The position numbers and the translations under genes are program-made. This document shows positions 54,423-62,060 of a stretch of DNA of 64,000 bases, piece after piece. Under the pieces are notes generated by a model. That model was not told the DNA's origin, did no database searches, and worked only from the letters and a program-made list of their open reading frames with translations. The stretch lies in contig JBCBIJ010000004.1 in assembly GCA_038524795.1 (NCBI GenBank), forward strand, positions 62,001 to 126,000, in the 5' to 3' direction. This DNA comes from CALBPI01 sp038524795 (GTDB lineage: Bacteria > Pseudomonadota > Gammaproteobacteria > Steroidobacterales > Woeseiaceae). Positions within the stretch are counted from its first letter, which is position 1; every line of letters starts with the position of its first letter.

Positions 54423-55679
54423 TTGGACAAGCTGCTGATTACGGGCGGCGCGCCGCTCGAGGGCACCGTACATATGTCGGGCGCCAAGAACGCGGCGCTG
54501 CCGATCCTTGCGGGCACGCTACTGGCGGGCGAACCCGTCACCATCGACAACGTGCCGCACCTGCGCGATGTCACGACCATGATCGCGCTGCTGCAGCGTA
54601 TGGGCGCGGTGACCACGATCGATGAGCGTATGTCCGTGACGGTCGACACGGGCGGCGAAATCGATCCCGTCGCACCCTATGAGCTCGTCAAAACGATGCG
54701 CGCGTCCGTACTTGTGTTGGGCCCTCTCGTTGCGCGCTTCGGTCGTGCCGATGTGTCGCTGCCGGGGGGTTGCGCGATTGGTGCCCGTCCTGTCGACCTG
54801 CATGTGTCCGGGCTGCAGGCGTTGGGCGCAGACGTGCGCGTGGAGAACGGCTACATCCGCGCGCGCGCCGACCGGCTGCGCGGGGGTCACTTCGTCTTCG
54901 ATACGGTGTCAGTCACAGGCACAGAGAACCTCATGATGGCGGCGGCGCTGGCCGATGGTGAGACCGTGCTCGAGAACGCTGCGCGCGAGCCCGAGGTTGT
55001 CGATCTCGCTCAGTACCTCATCGCGCTGGGCGCGCAGATCGAAGGTGCAGGCGGCCCGACGATGCGCATTCAAGGCGTCGACTCGCTGGCAAGTGCGCGC
55101 TACCGGGTGCTGCCCGACCGCATCGAAACGGGGACCTACCTGACGGCCGCGGCCATGACGCGCGGTCACGTGACGCTGCGCGACGTACGGCCCGATCACC
55201 TGGAGGCCGTGCTCTCCAAGCTCAGCGAAGCGGGCGCCGATATCTCTACGGGCGACGACTGGATTGAGATCGACATGCGCGGCCGCCGTCCGCACGCCGT
55301 GGACGTGCAGACGACGCCGTACCCGGGGTTCCCAACGGATATGCAGGCACAGTTCTGCGCGCTCAATGCCATCGCCGAGGGTTCGGGTGCAGTCACTGAG
55401 ACCATCTTCGAAAACCGGTTCATGCACATTCCCGAGCTTCAGCGCATGGGCGCGGACTTCAAGATTCGCGGGCGCACTGTGGTGACTCAGGGCGTCGAGC
55501 GCCTGACGGCGGCGCCCGTGATGGCGACCGACCTGCGCGCTTCCGCGGGGCTTGTGTTGGCCGCGCTCGTGGCCGAGGGCACCACGACGGTCGATCGCAT
55601 CTACCACCTGGATCGAGGCTACGAGCAGATTGAGGACAAGCTGCGTCGACTGGGCGCAGTCGTCGAACGCCAGACCTAG
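54423..55679 (+). CDS. murA: UDP-N-acetylglucosamine 1-carboxyvinyltransferase
   Basis: MurA catalyses the first committed step of peptidoglycan synthesis. The 418-residue protein has SGAKNAALPILAGTLLA with Lys22, the catalytic Cys in LPGGCAIGARPVD (Cys117, the residue attacked by fosfomycin), and the C-terminal domain RASAGLVLAALVAEG. The start is TTG 54423, with the family sequence beginning at once. It is coupled to ibaG by position. Confidence 0.97.
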   Translation: MDKLLITGGAPLEGTVHMSGAKNAALPILAGTLLAGEPVTIDNVPHLRDVTTMIALLQRMGAVTTIDERMSVTVDTGGEIDPVAPYELVKTMRASVLVLGPLVARFGRADVSLPGGCAIGARPVDLHVSGLQALGADVRVENGYIRARADRLRGGHFVFDTVSVTGTENLMMAAALADGETVLENAAREPEVVDLAQYLIALGAQIEGAGGPTMRIQGVDSLASARYRVLPDRIETGTYLTAAAMTRGHVTLRDVRPDHLEAVLSKLSEAGADISTGDDWIEIDMRGRRPHAVDVQTTPYPGFPTDMQAQFCALNAIAEGSGAVTETIFENRFMHIPELQRMGADFKIRGRTVVTQGVERLTAAPVMATDLRASAGLVLAALVAEGTTTVDRIYHLDRGYEQIEDKLRRLGAVVERQT

Positions 55680-55682
55680 GGG

Positions 55683-56756
55683 TCAGGGTCGCGTGATCGC
55701 GAGTGTGCGATCGCCGGCCACTGCTTCGGTGCTGCGCCGTTGGCCGTCACGCAAGTACTCGAGTCGCAACCGCGCACCGGGTGGGTAGCTGGCCACGGCT
55801 AGCAGCGCCTGCTGGTTCTCGCGCAGGGGTTCGCCGTTGATGGAAAGCAGTACGTCACCGCTTCGGATGCCTGCGTTCCAGGCTGGGCCATCACGGAGCA
55901 CGGCTGTCAGCACGACGCCCGAACCCGGCTCGAGTCCGATTCGGGCCCAGTCGTCGGCCGTGAGCTGCTGACCCTGCAGACCAAGCCAGCCGCGACGCAC
56001 CCGACCGTCCTCGCGCAGCGCGCGCACGACGCCACTGACGAGATTGGCCGGGATGGCGAAGCTGATGCCCTCAATATCGACCTCGCGCGAGACGACGGCT
56101 GTGTTGATGCCGATGAGCTCGCCGCGCACGTTAATGAGCGCGCCGCCCGAATTGCCTGAGTTGATCGCCGCGTCGGTCTGGATGTAGTTCTCGAAGGTTG
56201 TCAGCCCCAGCAGACCCCGGCCTGTGGCGCTGACGATGCCCTGCGTCACGGTTTGGCTCAGGCCGTAGGGGTTGCCGATGGCTAGCACCACATCGCCAAT
56301 CTGCAGGGTGTCGGATCGACCGACCCGGATAGAGGTCAGGCCGTCAAGTTCGATCTTGAGCAGAGCGAGATCGGTATCGGCATCGATGCCGACCACGGTG
56401 GGGATGGCCTCACGGCCATCGGCCAGCTGCACCCGGCCTGATCGGGCTTCCTGGATCACGTGGAAGTTGGTGACGATGTAGCCCTCGGCATCGATGATGA
56501 CACCTGAGCCGAGGTTGGTCTGCACGGCGACGGGCGATTCGGCGCTGGGGTCGTCGCTGGGCACGAGCCGGGACGTGTAGATGTTGACCACGGCGTCGGC
56601 ACTCGCGGCCACGGCATCGGCGTAGCTGACGCTGGCCTGTTCGCGCGGTCCCAGCAGGTCCGGCCGCAACAGGATCACCACGCAAGCCAGCGCGAGGCCG
56701 CCCACAACACAGCGAAACAGGAATTGGAGGGTTTGGCTCAATCCAGACATCGACAT
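55683..56756 (-). CDS. DegS/AlgW-like membrane-anchored serine protease
   Basis: This 357-residue protein is anchored by one N-terminal helix (about 9-30) and faces the periplasm. The HtrA catalytic triad is complete: His99 in VTNFHVI, Asp129 in DTDLALLKI and Ser203 in NSGNSGGAL. A single PDZ domain follows (about 260-345). One PDZ and a membrane anchor point to DegS/AlgW, the site-1 protease of the sigma-E response. Its location beside murA matches algW in Pseudomonas. ATG 56756 is preferred; the open frame continues upstream to 57485 but over non-protein-like sequence. Confidence 0.9.
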   Translation of the reverse strand: MSMSGLSQTLQFLFRCVVGGLALACVVILLRPDLLGPREQASVSYADAVAASADAVVNIYTSRLVPSDDPSAESPVAVQTNLGSGVIIDAEGYIVTNFHVIQEARSGRVQLADGREAIPTVVGIDADTDLALLKIELDGLTSIRVGRSDTLQIGDVVLAIGNPYGLSQTVTQGIVSATGRGLLGLTTFENYIQTDAAINSGNSGGALINVRGELIGINTAVVSREVDIEGISFAIPANLVSGVVRALREDGRVRRGWLGLQGQQLTADDWARIGLEPGSGVVLTAVLRDGPAWNAGIRSGDVLLSINGEPLRENQQALLAVASYPPGARLRLEYLRDGQRRSTEAVAGDRTLAITRP

Positions 56757-57216
56757 CGCGGAGACACGGCCCCGCATTGGCTCTTTCGTGGCCGCTATTG
56801 TGACGCAGGCCAGCGTATAGCGGTAGGCAAGTCTGCCTAGACGCCTGTATAATGGCGGGCTGAGACCAGCGCGCCCTGCCAGAGCCCGACGACACTCGAG
56901 CCAACTTCTACGACTGAACACTGGTGCACTAGCGACCTTTCCGAGGTCGGCAGATGGTGCGCAAGACCTTGACTGCGGCGTGCAAACGCAACCCGCAGGA
57001 CGCGTAGGAAGGCGAGGTTCGACACCGCGGAAATTGGTGTGTTGACGGCGCTTCGACAGGGCTGGTTTCGTGCGTCTGAGCCGGGCCCCCTGTCGAATTC
57101 GAAGGGTGCCTGGGCAGCTAATGGCGACCCCGTCGCCACAGTATTTTCGAGGCGCCGGCCCGACCACGCGCCCGCCAGATTTTAGTGACAATTGATCGTG
57201 ATTCGGAGTCGACCTA
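56757..57216 (+). other. 460-base gap before petA with RNA-like structure
   Basis: No convincing protein gene is present. On the plus strand a consensus TATAAT (56848-56853) is followed by several stems: CGACCT/AGGTCG around 56932-56949, TTCGACAGGG/CCCTGTCGAA (57052-57061 and 57088-57097), and a tight hairpin TGGCGAC-CCC-GTCGCCA (57122-57138) followed by CAGTATTTT. This could be a small RNA of about 290 bases or a long petA leader. The family is not recognised; it is not RNase P RNA, tmRNA or SRP RNA by their known core sequences. Confidence 0.35.
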
Positions 57217-57816
57217 ATGGCTGACCATTCTGACAACCTTGACGACAGCAGACGCCGATTCCTCGGCATCGCCACGGGCGCCACGGGCGCCGTCGCAGGC
57301 GCGATGTTCGTGGTGCCCTTCCTGGGATCGCTGGTACCCAGTAAACGGGCGCAGGCGCTGGGCGCACCCGTTGAAATCAATATTGGCAATCTCGAAACCG
57401 GCCAGATGGCGCGCAAGCAGTGGCGTGGCCGCACGGTGTACGTCGTGCGTCGCGATGAAGAGATGCTCAAGCGCATCGAAGACACGACGCCGCAGGTTGC
57501 CGACCCGGATTCCGCCGAGTCAGAGCAGCCCGACTACGCCAGCAACGGATTCCGCTCGCTGAAGCCCGAGTTTCTCGTGGTGTTCGGCCAGTGCACCCAT
57601 CTGGGCTGTGCGCCGTCGCAGCGCTTTGAGGTGGCCCCACCGGATCTCGGACAGGACTGGCTGGGCGGCTTCTTCTGCGCCTGCCACGGCTCGAAATTCG
57701 ACATGGCCGGTCGTGTCTTTAAGGGGGTTCCGGCGCCCCTGAACTTGCCGGTACCGCCTTACCGTTTTATTGGTGAGGACGTCATCGAAATCGGCACGGA
57801 AACGGGAGCAGCCTGA
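57217..57816 (+). CDS. petA: ubiquinol-cytochrome c reductase iron-sulfur (Rieske) subunit
   Basis: This 199-residue Rieske protein is part of the bc1 complex. A twin-arginine signal anchor (SRRRFLGIATGATGAVAG) leads the folded domain out through Tat. The [2Fe-2S] ligands are in CTHLGC and CACHGS. The length and the linker (VPSKRAQAL) are normal. It starts the petABC operon; petB starts at its stop codon. Confidence 0.97.
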   Translation: MADHSDNLDDSRRRFLGIATGATGAVAGAMFVVPFLGSLVPSKRAQALGAPVEINIGNLETGQMARKQWRGRTVYVVRRDEEMLKRIEDTTPQVADPDSAESEQPDYASNGFRSLKPEFLVVFGQCTHLGCAPSQRFEVAPPDLGQDWLGGFFCACHGSKFDMAGRVFKGVPAPLNLPVPPYRFIGEDVIEIGTETGAA

Positions 57817-59084
57817 TGGCACGCGCAGAATCGGAACTGCAGATCGGTCAGAAAAGCTCAGGGTTCATGAAGTGGGTCAACGACCGCTTCCCCTGGGACA
57901 AGATGATGAAGGAGCACGTAACTGAGTATTACGCCTCCAAGAACCTGAACCTCTGGTACGTCTTTGGCGTACTGTCGATGGTCGTGCTCGTGATCCAGCT
58001 ACTCACGGGCATCTTCCTGACGATGAATTACAAGCCCAGCGCGGCCGAGGCGTTTGCGTCGGTCGAGTACATCATGCGCGACGTGAAGTACGGCTACATC
58101 ATCCGTTACATGCACTCGACGGGTGCGTCGGCGTTTTTCATCGTCGTCTACCTGCACATGTTCCGCGCCATGCTCTACGGCAGCTACAGAAAGCCGCGCG
58201 AGCTGATCTGGCTTATCGGCATGATCATCTTCATCGTGCTGATGGCTGAGGCGTTTATGGGTTACCTCCTGCCCTGGGGCCAGATGTCCTATTGGGGTGC
58301 GCAGGTTATTGTGTCCCTGTTCGGGGCCATCCCAGGTATTGGTGAAGGCCTCGTGGACGTGATCCGCGGTGACTACTCAATCTCGGACATCACGCTCAAT
58401 CGCTTCTTCGCGCTGCACGTGATCGCGCTGCCGCTGGCGCTCGTGATGCTCGTTGTCGTGCACATCCTCGCACTGCACGAAGTCGGTTCGAACAACCCCG
58501 ACGGCATCGAGATCAAAAAGAAGAAGGACGCAAACGGCGTGCCGCTCGATGGGATCGCGTTCCACCCCTACCACACGTCGAAGGACCTCGTGGCCATCGT
58601 GGTGTTCATGGCGGCGTTCTTCGCGGTCGTGTTCTTTGCGCCCGAAATGGGCGGCTACTTCCTGGAGCACGCCAACTTCGAGCCGGCAAACCGCCTCAAG
58701 ACACCGGAGCACATCGCTCCCGTCTGGTACTTCACGCCGTTCTACGCGATCTTGCGTGCTGTGCCGGACAAGCTACTGGGCGTCATCCTCATGGGTGCGG
58801 CCGTGGTGATCCCGATGTTCCTGCCTTGGCTGGACCGCTCGCCGGTGAAGTCGATTCGCTACAAGGGTGTGATCACGAAATCGGCGCTGGGCCTGTTCGT
58901 TGTGGCGTTCCTGTTCCTGGGCTGGCTGGGTCTGCAGCCTGCGACGGACCTCTACACGAACCTCGCGCGCGTGTTCACGGTGATCTACTTCGCGTTCTTC
59001 GCGCTGATGCCCTGGTACAGCAAGATGGATCAGACCAAGCCGGTCCCCGAGCGCGTCACGATGAAGGGGGCCGAACATGCATAA
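57816..59084 (+). CDS. petB: cytochrome b of the bc1 complex
   Basis: This 422-residue full-length cytochrome b has eight or more membrane helices and two b hemes. Family landmarks: NLNLWYVFGVLSMVVLVIQ, RYMHSTGASAFFIVVYLHM, FMGYLLPWGQMSYWGAQVI, and the Qo-site variant PEHIAPVWYFTPFYAILRA. It overlaps petA by one base and petC by eight bases. Confidence 0.97.
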   Translation: MARAESELQIGQKSSGFMKWVNDRFPWDKMMKEHVTEYYASKNLNLWYVFGVLSMVVLVIQLLTGIFLTMNYKPSAAEAFASVEYIMRDVKYGYIIRYMHSTGASAFFIVVYLHMFRAMLYGSYRKPRELIWLIGMIIFIVLMAEAFMGYLLPWGQMSYWGAQVIVSLFGAIPGIGEGLVDVIRGDYSISDITLNRFFALHVIALPLALVMLVVVHILALHEVGSNNPDGIEIKKKKDANGVPLDGIAFHPYHTSKDLVAIVVFMAAFFAVVFFAPEMGGYFLEHANFEPANRLKTPEHIAPVWYFTPFYAILRAVPDKLLGVILMGAAVVIPMFLPWLDRSPVKSIRYKGVITKSALGLFVVAFLFLGWLGLQPATDLYTNLARVFTVIYFAFFALMPWYSKMDQTKPVPERVTMKGAEHA

Positions 59085-59844
59085 GGCAACCACGCTTCTG
59101 CGTGCAGCGGCTGTCTGCCTGGCGTTGTCCGCTTCGGGTGCTGCCGTCGCCGCTGGCGGCGGTGCGGCACTTGATGCCGCCAACAACGACGTCGGCAACA
59201 CCAAGTCGCTGCAGCGAGGATTCAAGTACTTCATGAACTACTGCTCGGGCTGCCACAGCGCCGAATACGTGCGGTACAACACGATCGGCGCGGCGCTTGA
59301 GATCAGCGACGAAGAGCTTGAGCAAAACCTCATGTTCAATGCCGAGCGTACCTTCGAGACGATCAACATCTCGATGCGCAAAGACGACGCAACCGCCTGG
59401 CTGGGCCAGGTACCGCCCGACATGTCGCTGATCGCACGCTCGAAGGGCGTCGACCACATCTACTCGTTCCTGCGCGGCTACTACCGCGACGACAAGTCGG
59501 CAACCGGCTGGAACAACACGGTAGTCAAGAATGTCAGCATGCCGCACGTGCTCTGGGAGATGGAGGGCGTTAAGGCCAAGGCGGAAGCGCACAGCGATGA
59601 AGGTGCAGAGGCTGATGGCCACAGCGCCGCCGACAAGCCTGCCTTCGACGTTCTGGCTGCCGGCACCTTGCCGGCCGACGAATACGACGAGGTTGTGCGT
59701 GACATCGTCAACTTCCTGGACTTCATCTCGGAGCCCATGCAGCTTGAGCGTACCCAGATCGGTATCTGGGTCATGGCTTTTCTCGTGATCTTTTTCTTCC
59801 TGTCCCTGTTCCTCAAAAAGGAAATCTGGAAAGACGTGAAGTAA
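59077..59844 (+). CDS. petC: cytochrome c1 of the bc1 complex
   Basis: This 255-residue protein has a signal peptide (ending AAVAAGGG), the c-type heme site CSGCH (56-60) and a C-terminal membrane anchor (IGIWVMAFLVIFFFLSLF). An Ala/Glu/His-rich segment near 167-185 is an extra loop. It is the last gene of petABC; a small hairpin (ACGTCG-CCAG-CGACGT, 59875-59890) lies after its stop and before sspA. Confidence 0.96.
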   Translation: MHKATTLLRAAAVCLALSASGAAVAAGGGAALDAANNDVGNTKSLQRGFKYFMNYCSGCHSAEYVRYNTIGAALEISDEELEQNLMFNAERTFETINISMRKDDATAWLGQVPPDMSLIARSKGVDHIYSFLRGYYRDDKSATGWNNTVVKNVSMPHVLWEMEGVKAKAEAHSDEGAEADGHSAADKPAFDVLAAGTLPADEYDEVVRDIVNFLDFISEPMQLERTQIGIWVMAFLVIFFFLSLFLKKEIWKDVK

Positions 59845-59947
59845 GCACCGGTTCGCGCGGCGGCGTGTGGGGACACGTCGCCAGCGACGTACCGGTGTAC
59901 CGGTCGTCGCCGTCGAATACACAACAAGACAGATACGGAGACTCCAA

Positions 59948-60577
59948 ATGGGAGCAATCGCCAACCGGCGCTCGATCATGAGCCTGTTTTCTCGGCCCAC
60001 GTGCATTCACAGTCACCGCACGCGCCTCGTGCTGGCCGAAAAGAGCATCAACATCGATATCGTGACGGTCGAAGGGGACGACCTTCCCGAAGACCTGCTC
60101 GACCTGAATCCCTACCACACCGTGCCGACACTCGTAGACCGCGACCTCGTACTGTACGACTCGCGCGTCATTATCGAGTACCTCGATGAGCGCTTTCCGC
60201 ACCCGCCGCTCATGCCTGTCGATCCTGTGACACGCGCTCAGTTTCGCCTGGCGTTGTTTCGCATCGAGAATGACTGGTACAAGCTCGCCGAGCAGATCGA
60301 AGATGCGGCCGAGAAAAAGGCCAACACGCGCGCCCGCAAGATCTTGAAGGAAAGCGTGCTGGCAAGTGCCGAAGTGTTTGCGGCCAAAGAGTTCTTCCTG
60401 GGCGACGAGTTTTCGCTCGTCGACGCGAGCGTCGCACCGCTGCTTTGGCGGCTGTCGAGCTACAACATCGACCTGGGCAAAGGTGGCGCGCCCATTGAGG
60501 CCTACATGGAACGCATGTTCGCACGGCCCTCGTTCCGCGCCAGCCTGACGGAGCTCGAGCAGGAGATGCGGCTGTAG
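59948..60577 (+). CDS. sspA: stringent starvation protein A
   Basis: This 209-residue protein has a glutathione-transferase fold and binds RNA polymerase in starvation and acid stress. It starts MGAIANRRSIMSLFSRPTCI, followed by LVLAEKSINIDIVTVEGDDLPEDLLDLNPYHTVPTLVDRDLVL in order and the helical C domain with FLGDEFSLVDASVAPLLWRL. GGAG precedes ATG 59948; the longer reading upstream is leader. It lies between petC and sspB as in relatives. Confidence 0.94.
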   Translation: MGAIANRRSIMSLFSRPTCIHSHRTRLVLAEKSINIDIVTVEGDDLPEDLLDLNPYHTVPTLVDRDLVLYDSRVIIEYLDERFPHPPLMPVDPVTRAQFRLALFRIENDWYKLAEQIEDAAEKKANTRARKILKESVLASAEVFAAKEFFLGDEFSLVDASVAPLLWRLSSYNIDLGKGGAPIEAYMERMFARPSFRASLTELEQEMRL

Positions 60578-60586
60578 GCCGCCCCG

Positions 60587-61003
60587 GTGCCGACCGTGAG
60601 TGACGGCGAGCGGCGCATCTCCTCAAAACGGCCCTACCTGATTCGGGCCATGCACGAGTGGATGAGCGACAACGGCCATACACCCCATCTCGTCGTCGAC
60701 GCCGAGATGCAGGGTGTTGTGGTGCCGACGGAGCACATCCAGGACGGGCGCATTGTGCTCAACATCAGTTATTCGGCGGCGCACGCGTTGCAGCTGGACA
60801 ACGACGCCGTGTCGTTTCGGGCACGCTTCGGTGGCAGTCCCTTTGACGTGCGCGTGCCGGTCCCGAGCATCCTCGGTATCTACGCCCGCGAGACGGGGCA
60901 GGGCATGGTGTTCTCAGACGGCGGGCCCGAAAAACCCGAGCCCGAGCCTGACGACAACGGCGACGACAACAGCCGCCCGTCGCACCTCAAAATCGTCAAG
61001 TAA
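60587..61003 (+). CDS. sspB: ClpXP adaptor SspB
   Basis: This 138-residue protein delivers ssrA-tagged proteins to ClpXP. The folded domain (KRPYLIRAMHEWMSDNG, HLVVDAEMQGVVVP, DGRIVLNISYSA) is followed by an acidic flexible tail ending in HLKIVK, which matches the ClpX-docking motif at the C terminus. The start is GTG 60587 or GTG 60596. It follows sspA by nine bases. Confidence 0.94.
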   Translation: MPTVSDGERRISSKRPYLIRAMHEWMSDNGHTPHLVVDAEMQGVVVPTEHIQDGRIVLNISYSAAHALQLDNDAVSFRARFGGSPFDVRVPVPSILGIYARETGQGMVFSDGGPEKPEPEPDDNGDDNSRPSHLKIVK

Positions 61004-61022
61004 CGCCGGGGCAAGCGCCCAC

Positions 61023-61616
61023 TCAGCCGGCGGCGACGATCACCTGCTGGTCGATGAGATCGCAAAGGCAGTGAATCGCAACCAGGTGAATCTCCTGGAT
61101 CCGCGCGGTACGCGGTGAGGGCACCCGAATCTCGATGTCTCCCGCGCGCAGCATGCCGGCCATTCGGCCGCCATCGCGCCCGGTGAGCGCCACGATGTGG
61201 CCGCCCCGCTCGTGGCAGGCCGTCATGGCGCGGCAAACGTTCTCTGAGTTGCCCGACGTCGAGATCGCAAGCAACACATCGCCTGTGTTGAGCAGTGCGC
61301 GAACCTGCTTCGAGAACACCTCTTCATAGGCGTAGTCGTTGGCGATGGAGGTCAGAGTCGATGAGTCTGTTGTAAGCGCCATGGCCGGCAAGCCCGGCCG
61401 TTCCATTTCGAAGCGGTTCAGGAGTTCCGATGAGAAGTGCTGCGCGTCGCCGGCAGAACCGCCATTGCCGCAGGAGAGGATCTTGCCGCCGGCCAGGATG
61501 CTGCGACTCATGAGGTCGGCCGCCGCAACGAGCGGCTCGGGCAGCACGTCGGCTGCGGCCTGCTTTACAGCGAGGCTTTCCTCAAACTGTTTTTGGACAC
61601 GTTCCAGGTATGCCAC
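61023..61616 (-). CDS. gmhA: phosphoheptose isomerase (GmhA/DiaA family)
   Basis: This 197-residue SIS-domain protein converts sedoheptulose 7-phosphate to heptose 7-phosphate. It shows ILSCGNGGSAGDAQHFSSEL, LTTDSSTLTSIANDY and STSGNSENV, with the final helix EIHLVAIHCLCDLID. In E. coli the paralog at this position beside yraN is DiaA, which binds DnaA. Since hldE is present and no other isomerase is seen, GmhA is the likelier role; the two are hard to separate by eye. The start is GTG 61616. Confidence 0.85.
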   Translation of the reverse strand: MAYLERVQKQFEESLAVKQAAADVLPEPLVAAADLMSRSILAGGKILSCGNGGSAGDAQHFSSELLNRFEMERPGLPAMALTTDSSTLTSIANDYAYEEVFSKQVRALLNTGDVLLAISTSGNSENVCRAMTACHERGGHIVALTGRDGGRMAGMLRAGDIEIRVPSPRTARIQEIHLVAIHCLCDLIDQQVIVAAG

Positions 61617-61690
61617 GGCGGCATTCGCTCCCTATCTGTTGAGCCCGAAATTCTAGCGGATTCCAAGGCTTAACCCCAGTCCGGAGCGCG

Positions 61691-62056
61691 CTAGCCGGCG
61701 CGGAACGCGTCCCGGTACCAGGCGATATCGGCGCCACCGTCTTCTCGCGCATCGAAGGCGACGACGTCGAACCGCATTCGGGCCTGGGCCCACTCTGGCT
61801 GGCGCAGGAGGAAGAACTGTGCGGCCTGTATGAGCCGCCGCTGCTTGACGGGGGTTACGGACGCAGCCGCGCCGACGCGTGCCCGTGCACTGCGGAAGCG
61901 GACCTCAATGAACACCAGCGTTGCGCCGTCGCACATGACCAGATCGATCTCGCCAAATCGACTGTGAAAATTGCGCGCGACGGGCTCGAGGCCATGATCG
62001 CAGAGATGGCTCGCGGCACGATCTTCCCAGAGCGTGCCCGCGGCACGCCGGCTCAC
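61691..62056 (-). CDS. yraN: YraN/UPF0102-family putative endonuclease
   Basis: This 121-residue protein has the restriction-endonuclease-like core of UPF0102: GTLWEDRAASHLCDHGLEPVARNFHSRFGEIDLVM in order, then FIEVRFRS with the catalytic-type Glu (EVK is EVR here), and TPVKQRRLIQAAQFFL. Its biochemical role is not settled. The start is GTG 62056, four bases after the lpoA stop. The order lpoA-yraN-gmhA is the conserved one. Confidence 0.93.
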   Translation of the reverse strand: MSRRAAGTLWEDRAASHLCDHGLEPVARNFHSRFGEIDLVMCDGATLVFIEVRFRSARARVGAAASVTPVKQRRLIQAAQFFLLRQPEWAQARMRFDVVAFDAREDGGADIAWYRDAFRAG

Positions 62057-62060
62057 AGCG

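Noticed and set aside
57000..57040. tRNA-like T-arm (GAGGTTCGACACCGC)
   Set aside because: No matching acceptor, D or anticodon arms could be built around it, and the T stem has a mismatch.
56757..57485. N-terminal extension of the DegS-like frame through the petA region
   Set aside because: The upstream part overlaps petA on the other strand and has no family sequence; the protein starts at its membrane anchor.
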